Positions 58,504-64,000 of a stretch of DNA of 64,000 nt are shown piece by piece. This stretch comes from Streptomyces xiamenensis (GTDB taxonomy: Bacteria > Actinomycetota > Actinomycetes > Streptomycetales > Streptomycetaceae), in the NCBI RefSeq assembly GCF_000993785.3, contig NZ_CP009922.3, forward strand, positions 4,464,001 through 4,528,000. Reading direction: 5' to 3'. Under the pieces are notes generated by a model, which worked only from the letters and a program-made list of their open reading frames with translations, made no database searches and was not told the DNA's origin. How positions within the stretch are numbered: position 1 is the first letter of the stretch; every line of letters starts with the position of its first letter. A program made the position numbers and the translations under genes.

Positions 58504-58506
58504 CGC

Positions 58507-58553
58507 CGGGCGGTGGCCGGCTCCGCCCGCACGGGGCAGCCGGCCACCGCCCG
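58507..58553. terminator. Long hairpin after amidohydrolase
   Basis: 16-bp perfect stem (58507-58522 with 58538-58553; arms begin CGGGCGGTGG) and a 15-base loop. Confidence 0.85.
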
Positions 58554-58666
58554 CCGCCGTCGCGCCGGAACCCGCCCACGGGCCCGGCCCGCCGGGCGCC
58601 ACGCCCCGTTCTTCCTGACCCCGGGTGAGGATTACGGTTGCCACCGGTGTGCGGACGGGGAAGGGT

Positions 58667-59566
58667 GTGACCGTGGAGTCACAGGAGATTGCGCTGCCGC
58701 TCGGCGGCGGCGAAGACGCGCTGGCCGGGATCGACTTCGGCGGGGCCGGGGAGGGCCCCGAGGTGCTGCTGGTGCACGGCAGCGGCCACAACGCCGCCGC
58801 CTGGACCGATGTCGCCGCCCATCTGCTGCCGTACTGCGGCCGGCTGGTCGCCGTCGATCTGCGCGGGCACGGCCGCACCACGCTCGACTCCACCCGCGCC
58901 GACCAGTACTGGCGCGACCTCGGCGACGCCGTCGCGGCGCTGGGCTGGCGCCGTCCCGTGCTGGTCGGGCACTCCCTGGGTGGGTACGCCGTCACCGCCG
59001 TGACCGCCGCCGGACTGGTCGAACCGGCCGCCGTGTGCACGGTGGACGGCCTGGTCCTGGACGACCGCCCCACCGCGGCCCGCCGCCACGCCGGCTGGCG
59101 CCGGCCGTCCGCGCAGCAGGAGTTGCGCACCATGTTCCACTACGGCTGGCGGGCCGGCACGGCCGAGCGCGACGCCCACATCGAGCGGGCCGTGCGCGAC
59201 GCCCCGACCGACTGGCTGAACGCGGGAGCCAGGGCCGGCCTCGTACGGGAGCTGACGGCCCGCTCGTTCAGCCCGGACGATCCGCACGGCACGCGCTGGC
59301 TGCGCCGCCCGACGGTCGAGGAGATGGTCACCCTCAACACCCCGGACCCGGCGGACACCGTCTACCCCACCATCGACGTCTACGACCGGGTGCGCTGCCC
59401 GCTCACCGTGGTGCTGGCCACCCGTGGCTTCTACGCCCACCGCAAAGAGGAGATCGTGGCGCTCACCGCCGCCCGGCCCGACCGCACCCTCATCGAACTC
59501 GACTCGCACCACAACATTCCCACCGCCCACCCGGCGACCCTCGCCGCGATCATCAAGGCCCTGTGA
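58667..59566 (+). CDS. Alpha/beta hydrolase
   Basis: About 299 residues. LLVHGSGHNAAAW (oxyanion loop), VAVDLRGHGRTTL, GHSLGGYAVTAV (nucleophile), DGLVLDDRPTAARRH insertion, RDSVR-like CPLTVVLATRGFYAHRKE and catalytic His in LDSHHNIPTAHP. No signal peptide. Start uncertain: GTG 58625, 58667 or 58673; GGGAAGG upstream favours 58667-58673. The gene ends 2 bp before vgb and may be cotranscribed with it. Confidence 0.8.
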   Translation: MTVESQEIALPLGGGEDALAGIDFGGAGEGPEVLLVHGSGHNAAAWTDVAAHLLPYCGRLVAVDLRGHGRTTLDSTRADQYWRDLGDAVAALGWRRPVLVGHSLGGYAVTAVTAAGLVEPAAVCTVDGLVLDDRPTAARRHAGWRRPSAQQELRTMFHYGWRAGTAERDAHIERAVRDAPTDWLNAGARAGLVRELTARSFSPDDPHGTRWLRRPTVEEMVTLNTPDPADTVYPTIDVYDRVRCPLTVVLATRGFYAHRKEEIVALTAARPDRTLIELDSHHNIPTAHPATLAAIIKAL

Positions 59567-59568
59567 CC

Positions 59569-60477
59569 ATGCACACCGCTATCGACCTGTTCGCGCCCGG
59601 TCTCGCGGGCACCGCCCCGTACGGCATCACCGAGGGCCCCGACGGCGCGCTGTGGGTGACGCTCACCGGCAGCGGGGAGATCGCCCGCTTCGACCCGGCC
59701 ACCGGCGCGCTCGACCGCCATCCGCTGGACTCCGCCGAGGCCGGGCCCATGATCATCACCCCGGGGCCCGACGGGGCGCTCTGGTTCAGCCGGGGGCGCG
59801 ACCACCGCGTCGGCCGGATCACCACCGGTGGCAGTGCCACCTCGTACACCCTGCCCACCCCGGCGTGCGGCCCGTACGGCATCACCACGGGGCCGGACGG
59901 AGCGCTGTGGTACGCGGCGATGAACGCGGACCTGGTCGGCCGGATCACCCCCGAGGGGCGGATCACCGAATTCCCGCTGGGCACCACGGGCGCCGCCCCC
60001 TCCGCCCTCGCGGCGGGCCCGGACGGCGCGCTGTGGTGCACGCTCAACCAGGCGGGCGCCATCGCCCGGATCACGCTCGACGGCGCGGTCACCCTCCACA
60101 CCCTGCCCACCGGGGCCGCCGGCCCCGTGGGCATCACGGCCGGGCCCGACGGTGCCCTGTGGTTCGCCGAGATCGCCGCCGGCCGGATCGGGCGGATCAC
60201 CACCGGCGGGGAGATCACCGAGTTCCCGCTGCCCGATCCCGGCGCCAAGCCGCACGCGATCACCGCCGACCCGGCGGGCGACGGCTGCTGGTTCACGGAG
60301 TGGGGGGCCGGGCGGATCGGGCACATCACGCCGGGCGGAGAGTTCCGCCACCATCCGCTGCCGGACCCGGCGTCCGAGCCGCACGGGCTGGCCGGCACCG
60401 CAGACGGCGCGCTGTGGGTGGCCCTGGAAACCGGTCAGCTGGCGCGGCTGCGCTCCACCCACAGACAGAACGGGTGA
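59569..60477 (+). CDS. vgb: Virginiamycin B (streptogramin B) lyase
   Basis: 302 residues, a seven-bladed propeller with GPDGALWF/IG-RIT repeats (LYGITEGPDGALWV, PYGITTGPDGALWYA, LGPVGITAGPDGALWFAE). The positions known to be catalytic in Vgb are conserved: His in KPHAITA, Glu-Pro-His in SEPHGLAG (equivalent to Glu268/His270 of the staphylococcal enzyme, from memory), and Glu in VALETGQL. It linearises cyclic streptogramin B depsipeptides by beta-elimination. ATG 59569 is almost coupled to the hydrolase stop. The 3' end overlaps a convergent VOC gene by 43 bases. Confidence 0.9.
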   Translation: MHTAIDLFAPGLAGTAPYGITEGPDGALWVTLTGSGEIARFDPATGALDRHPLDSAEAGPMIITPGPDGALWFSRGRDHRVGRITTGGSATSYTLPTPACGPYGITTGPDGALWYAAMNADLVGRITPEGRITEFPLGTTGAAPSALAAGPDGALWCTLNQAGAIARITLDGAVTLHTLPTGAAGPVGITAGPDGALWFAEIAAGRIGRITTGGEITEFPLPDPGAKPHAITADPAGDGCWFTEWGAGRIGHITPGGEFRHHPLPDPASEPHGLAGTADGALWVALETGQLARLRSTHRQNG

Positions 60478-60815
60478 CCGGCCGGGTCGAAGTAGACCCG
60501 GACATCCTCCTGCGGCTGGTACTCGGCCGGAACCGCGCCGCAGGAGCGGGCATGCGCCCCCGCGGCGGCCAGGTCATCGACCTCGATGTCCAGATGCTGC
60601 GTCATGCGCTGGTCGCCCCGCGCCGCCGGCCACACCGGGCGGACGAAGTCCGGGTCGGTGCTGAAGGAGATGCCCGCGCCGCCGCCCGGGGGTGCCAGCC
60701 GGACCCAGCCCGTCTCCTCCTGAAGCGTGGCCCAGCCGAGCAGCCGGCGGTAGAAGGCCGCCAGTTCATTGGCGTCGGGGGCCTCAAGGACGGTGGCGGT
60801 CAGTCGCAGCAGCAT
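60435..60815 (-). CDS. VOC family protein
   Basis: 126 residues: LRLTATVLEAPDANELAAFY, RRLLGWATLQEETGWVRLAP, QHLDIEVDDLAAAGAHARSC, YFDPAGHPFCLWVE. Glyoxalase fold with likely metal His/Glu. The ATG 60815 excludes the longer frame. Overlap of its C-terminal coding region with vgb on the other strand is unusually long (43 bases). Confidence 0.85.
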   Translation of the reverse strand: MLLRLTATVLEAPDANELAAFYRRLLGWATLQEETGWVRLAPPGGGAGISFSTDPDFVRPVWPAARGDQRMTQHLDIEVDDLAAAGAHARSCGAVPAEYQPQEDVRVYFDPAGHPFCLWVERSRAS

Positions 60816-60856
60816 CGGATCAGCCTGACAGCGCCGCCCGCACCCCGTCCAGGGCA

Positions 60857-61102
60857 TCAGGGGTTGACGGTGTGCGGCATCCAGGCACGCAGCGGACGCT
60901 GGATCAGCTCCCGGTAGCTGTGGTGGGAGGGGTTGCGGGCGGCGTGGTCACGTACCCAGTCCGCCACGTCCTGCTGGAGGGTCGAGCGGGAGGACGTGCG
61001 CAGGCACACCGCGCACTGCGCACCGAAGGTGATGGGCTCGGCGTCCGGTTCCTCGTCCGGGGCGACGCTCCACGCCTGGAACTGAAGCACGGCGCGGGTC
61101 AC
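60857..61102 (-). CDS. DUF7848-like small Cys protein
   Basis: 81 residues starting (V)TRAVLQFQAWSVAPDEEPDA. It has QCAVC (one Cys pair) and DHAARNPSHHSYRELIQRPL, the motif shared with the larger protein at 18756. AAGGAGG lies before GTG 61102. Overlaps the small gene upstream by 4 bases (GTGA). Function unknown. Confidence 0.82.
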   Translation of the reverse strand: MTRAVLQFQAWSVAPDEEPDAEPITFGAQCAVCLRTSSRSTLQQDVADWVRDHAARNPSHHSYRELIQRPLRAWMPHTVNP

Positions 61103-61236
61103 TTGGCACCGCCCTCCTTGCTGAGGCGGTTGGCGGCGCTGAGCGCGTTCGCCCTTCTGACCTGGGCGCGCAGCTTGTCCGAGGTACGCGTGGTGGCGGG
61201 GGGAACGGCGGGGGGAGGGGTTGGTGCGGGGGTCAT
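61099..61236 (-). CDS. Small basic hypothetical protein
   Basis: 45 residues: MTPAPTPPPAVPPATTRTSD then KLRAQVRRANALSAANRLSK. Pro/Thr-rich start and basic helix. GAGAAGGGC precedes ATG 61236 and the stop overlaps the next gene, supporting reality. Too short for homology inference. Confidence 0.65.
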   Translation of the reverse strand: MTPAPTPPPAVPPATTRTSDKLRAQVRRANALSAANRLSKEGGAK

Positions 61237-61387
61237 GCCGGGGGGTGCCCTTCTCCGGTGAGCGGGGGAAGCGGCCTCGCGAGGGCGACACTTGTGGTGG
61301 CGCAGAGCAACCGTACCGCGACCGTACGGAGCACGGCAGCGATTTGGCGGCGAACAGGTTGTGAAGAGGGGGCGTGTGGGGGCGCTG

Positions 61388-61993
61388 TTATGTGTGCGTC
61401 CGCCCCTCCCGCGTGCGCCCTTCCGCCCGCCATGCCTCCTCCCGGGCCGCCCGGCGCGCGAATACGCCCTCCCGCTGCTCCTCCATCGCGCGCAGCGCCC
61501 GCTTGCGCTCCCGCTGGGAGAGCCGGTCCACGTACAGCCGCCCGCTCAGATGATCGCTCTCGTGCTGGAGGCAGCGGGCGAAGTAGCCGTGCCCCTCCAC
61601 CGTCAGGGGCTCGCCGTCGCGGTCCCTGCCGTGCACCACGGCCAGATCCGGCCTGGCCACGGTCATATAGGGGCCGGGTACCGACAGGCACCCCTCCGGC
61701 TCCTCGGCGAGCCGCCGCCGCGCGGCCGGCAGCGGGGCGAGCACGGGGTTGAGGAGGTGGCCGCGGTGGCGGGTTCCCCACTCGTCCTCCATGTCCCAGA
61801 TGAACAGCCGCAGATCCACCCCGACCTGATTGGCCGCCAGTCCCGCGCCCTCCGCCACCGCCAGTGTGGCGTACATGTCCTCGATGAGCCGGCTCAGCTC
61901 CGGCGTGCCGAACTCAGGGCCGGCCTCCCGGCACTCGCGGCGCAGGATCTCCTCGCCCAGCACGGTGATCCTGCGCACCGTCGTCCCCGTCAT
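61388..61993 (-). CDS. def: Peptide deformylase
   Basis: 201 residues. All three deformylase motifs: GAGLAANQVGV (I), EEPEGCLSVPG (II, metal Cys) and CLQHESDHLSG (III, HExxH-type HESDH). Removes N-formyl groups from nascent proteins. The C-terminal basic tail is long (EEQREGVFARRAAREEAWRA). Divergent from a HTH gene with twin palindromes in between. Streptomycetes carry several def copies; this may be a regulated or inhibitor-resistant one. Confidence 0.93.
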   Translation of the reverse strand: MTGTTVRRITVLGEEILRRECREAGPEFGTPELSRLIEDMYATLAVAEGAGLAANQVGVDLRLFIWDMEDEWGTRHRGHLLNPVLAPLPAARRRLAEEPEGCLSVPGPYMTVARPDLAVVHGRDRDGEPLTVEGHGYFARCLQHESDHLSGRLYVDRLSQRERKRALRAMEEQREGVFARRAAREEAWRAEGRTREGRTHT

Positions 61994-62034
61994 GGCAGGT
62001 CATTCCCCTTCGTCGCGCGATGACTTGACCCAGG

Positions 62035-62063
62035 ACTTTGCAAAGTAGCAGACTTTGCAAAGT
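62035..62063. promoter_or_regulatory. Twin ACTTTGCAAAGT palindromes
   Basis: ACTTTGCAAAGT occurs at 62035-62046 and 62052-62063, both perfect 12-bp palindromes. The second covers the GTG start of the HTH gene (62062). They lie between the divergent def and HTH genes. Confidence 0.8.
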
Positions 62064-62583
62064 GCGCACCAGTGACAACGGCCGGGATCGCCCCGCCTCC
62101 CCGCTCCCCGACCACCCCGTTCGGATCGCCCTGCTCGACCTGCTCGCCGAAGCCGGCACCGTCACCTCCACCGAGGCCGCGCGGCGGCTCGGGTACAGCT
62201 CCGGCCTGTGCTCGTTCCACCTGCGGCAACTCGCCCGCTACCGGCTCATCGAGGAGGCGCCGCACCCGGGCGGGCGGGCCAGGCCCTGGCGGCTGCGCTG
62301 GGAGACGTGGGACGGATTCCCCCAGGTGGTGGGGGACGCGGAACCCGGCGCCGGCCCGGAAGGCGAGGCGTCGTTCAGCGCCGTGCTCCACGTGACGCCC
62401 GAGGAGCGCCGGGAGCTCACCGCCCGGATACGTGAACTGCTCGCCCCCTACCGGGACCCGCGCGGCCGCCCGGCCGCCGCCGTCCCCGTCACCGCCGCCC
62501 TGCGCTGGGACGCTACGCCGGATCGCTCCAGTGGTACACATGCTCGGGGCGGCCCTGCGTCCCGTACCGGGGATGCCGGGTGA
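62062..62583 (+). CDS. Winged-helix regulator (ArsR-like), probably leaderless
   Basis: 173 residues. HTH: LPDHPVRIALLDLLAEAGTV, TSTEAARRLGYSSGLCSFHL, RQLARYRLIEEAPHPGGRAR. The GTG 62062 is inside the second operator palindrome, so the mRNA probably lacks a leader and the protein blocks its own start. Also likely controls def. The last 71 bases overlap the convergent response regulator; the C-terminal tail may be longer than the functional protein needs. Confidence 0.82.
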   Translation: MRTSDNGRDRPASPLPDHPVRIALLDLLAEAGTVTSTEAARRLGYSSGLCSFHLRQLARYRLIEEAPHPGGRARPWRLRWETWDGFPQVVGDAEPGAGPEGEASFSAVLHVTPEERRELTARIRELLAPYRDPRGRPAAAVPVTAALRWDATPDRSSGTHARGGPASRTGDAG

Positions 62584-63196
62584 CCAGGCCCTGGTCCGCC
62601 AGATGCTCCAGATAGCGCCGCGTCGTCACCCGCGCCATGCCCAGCCGGTCCGCCGTCTCGGACGCGGTCAGCCCGCGTGGCGCGTGCTCGCGCAGCGCGT
62701 CCACCACCGAGGACAGCGTCTGATTGCTCATCCCCTTGGGCAGCGGCCCGCCCACCGAGCCGCGCAGCGCGCCGAACGCCCGGTCCAGATCCTGCTGCGC
62801 CGTGGTGCGCCCGTGCCCCACCAACTGCCGCCGGTACTCCGCGTACCGCTCCAGCTTGTCGCGGAAGGCGGCGAACGTGAACGGCTTCAGCAGGTACTGC
62901 ACCACCCCGTACGCCAGCGCCGAGCGCACGATCTGCACGTCCCGGGCCGAGGTCACCGCGATGATGTCCGCCAGCTGCCCGTGGGCCCGCAGCCCCCGGC
63001 ACACGTCCAGGCCCGTCATGTCCGGCAGATAGAAGTCCAGCAGCACCAGATCCACCGGATGCCGCTCCGCGAAGTCCAGCGCCTCCGAACCCCGGTGGAC
63101 CGTCCCGGCCACCGCGAATCCCGGCACCCGCCCCACGAACTGGGCGTGCGCGTCCGCGATACGGGGGTCGTCCTCGACGACGAGGGTGCTGATCAT
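62513..63196 (-). CDS. CitB/DcuR-type response regulator
   Basis: 227 residues. Receiver: MISTLVVEDDPRIADAHAQF, LVLLDFYLPDMTGLDVC (phospho-Asp), AVTSARD, KPFTFAAF. C-terminal HTH: GLTASETADRLGMARVTTRR, YLEHLADQGLVTRHPRYGTQ. Partner of the kinase downstream in coordinates, overlapping it by 4 bases. Family members control uptake of citrate or C4-dicarboxylates; no transporter gene is visible in the window. Confidence 0.92.
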   Translation of the reverse strand: MISTLVVEDDPRIADAHAQFVGRVPGFAVAGTVHRGSEALDFAERHPVDLVLLDFYLPDMTGLDVCRGLRAHGQLADIIAVTSARDVQIVRSALAYGVVQYLLKPFTFAAFRDKLERYAEYRRQLVGHGRTTAQQDLDRAFGALRGSVGGPLPKGMSNQTLSSVVDALREHAPRGLTASETADRLGMARVTTRRYLEHLADQGLVTRHPRYGTQGRPEHVYHWSDPA

Positions 63197-64000
63197 GATG
63201 ATGTGGTTCCTCGATACAGACGTACGGTGAAGACCGCCCCGGCGTGACCGCTGACCTCGACGTCCCCGCCGTACCGGTCGATGACCTGGCGCACCAGCGC
63301 AAGACCCAGGCCCTGCCCGCGCGCCCCGCTGGCGGTCTTGGTGGTCCAGCCGCGGGTGAACATGGACTCCAGCGCCTCCCCGTCGAGCCCGGCGCCCGAA
63401 TCGCAGACCCGCACCAGCAGGGAGTCCGCCTCGGTGCGCGCGGTCACGGTGACCCGGCGCGGCGGCGGGGCGGCCAGCGCCGCCTCGATGGCGTTGTCCA
63501 CGAGATTGCCGACCAGCGTCACCAGATCGCGCGGCGCGATCCCGGCCTCGGTGACGGCCGTGTCGTCGGTGATCTCCAGCTCGACGCCCTTCTCCGCCGC
63601 CTGCGCCGCCTTGCCCAGCAGCAGCGCGGCCAGCGCCGGCTCCTGGACCTCGTCGGTGAGCCGGTCGGCGAGCGCCTGCGCCGAGGCCAGCTCCACAGTG
63701 GCGAACTCCACCGCCCGCTCCGGCCGGCCCAGCTCGATCATGGTGACCACGGTGTGCAGCCGGTTCGCCGACTCGTGCGCCTGGGAGCGCAGCGCCTCGG
63801 CGAAGCCGCGCGCCGAGTCCAGCTCACCGGCCAGCACCTCCAGTTCGGTGTGGTCGCGCAGCGTGGTCACGGTGCCCAGCCGGCGGCCGTTCTTCTCGAT
63901 CCGCTCCTGGTTGAGCACCAGCACCCGGTCGCCGTACACGCACAGCCGGTCGCTCACCGGGGCCCCCGAGGTGAGCAGCGGCCCGACGGGGGAGGACAGG
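63193..64000 (-). CDS. CitA/DcuS-type sensor histidine kinase, 5' end missing
   Basis: Visible part: PAS-like VYGDRVLVLNQERIEKNGRR, HisKA-like ALRSQAHESANRLHTVVTMI (His), and HATPase LVGNLVDNAIEAALA, CDSGAGLD, GARGQGLGLALVRQVIDRYG. The frame stays open to the window edge, so the N-terminal sensor domain lies outside. Cognate of the response regulator. Confidence 0.9.
   Translation of the reverse strand, partial: LSSPVGPLLTSGAPVSDRLCVYGDRVLVLNQERIEKNGRRLGTVTTLRDHTELEVLAGELDSARGFAEALRSQAHESANRLHTVVTMIELGRPERAVEFATVELASAQALADRLTDEVQEPALAALLLGKAAQAAEKGVELEITDDTAVTEAGIAPRDLVTLVGNLVDNAIEAALAAPPPRRVTVTARTEADSLLVRVCDSGAGLDGEALESMFTRGWTTKTASGARGQGLGLALVRQVIDRYGGDVEVSGHAGAVFTVRLYRGTTSS

Noticed and set aside
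1..64000. tRNA, rRNA, riboswitch and CRISPR elements
   Set aside because: None seen by eye on either strand, including no cobalamin-riboswitch-like box near the B12-related genes; short structured RNAs could still be missed.

Overview
The window is chromosomal DNA of a Streptomyces or a close relative. GC content is very high, almost every codon ends in G or C, GTG starts and stop/start overlaps are common, and several genes are Streptomyces-specific: the polarity protein Scy, WhiJ-type XRE/DUF397 genes, and DUF6230/DUF6114 proteins. From memory, the conserved genes follow the order of the S. coelicolor region SCO5397 (scy), SCO5398 (mce), SCO5399, SCO5400 (meaB) up to SCO5423-5426 (pyk, ackA, pta, pfkA). 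No tRNA, rRNA or CRISPR array was seen.

Layout. 1-4841 is a core block: the 5' part of scy, methylmalonyl-CoA epimerase, a thiolase and the mutase chaperone MeaB, which belong to acyl-CoA and B12-mutase metabolism. About 4838-31440 is accessory DNA. It holds a creatinase-like hydrolase, an SGNH esterase inside an apparent insertion scar, a giant SARP-type regulator, two aminoglycoside-phosphotransferase-like kinases, a fused pair of broken genes, a WhiJ-type regulatory locus, an IS5-family remnant, a four-gene operon led by a homologue of the methanofuran enzyme MfnB, several regulator/target pairs with visible operators, and small hypothetical genes. 30550-38378 has an F420/hemerythrin fusion, a PepSY protein with a two-component system, two MarR/DUF3817 pairs and isobutyryl-CoA mutase A. 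38446-41866 is a compact terpenoid locus (P450, squalene/phytoene-synthase-like enzyme, class I terpene cyclase). 41954-47529 holds a thioredoxin/TPR protein, a secreted/membrane trio and a DUF418 membrane protein. 47689-53803 is central carbon metabolism: pyruvate kinase, acetate kinase, phosphotransacetylase, phosphofructokinase. The right end carries a secreted peptidase, a decaying second WhiJ-type locus, a MerR/hydrolase pair, an amidohydrolase, virginiamycin B lyase, peptide deformylase with an autoregulated HTH protein, and a CitAB-type two-component system that runs off the window.

How the genes work together. mce, meaB and icmA serve B12-dependent acyl-CoA rearrangements, with the thiolase supplying or consuming acetoacetyl-CoA. 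ackA-pta (overlapping starts and stops) interconvert acetyl-CoA and acetate next to the glycolytic pyk and pfkA. The MfnB-like operon suggests furan synthesis from glyceraldehyde 3-phosphate followed by aldehyde/alcohol oxidation and methylation; this is the best candidate for an undescribed pathway. The terpenoid locus is the second. Strong hairpins separate most convergent gene pairs, and many divergent pairs have clear palindromic operators.
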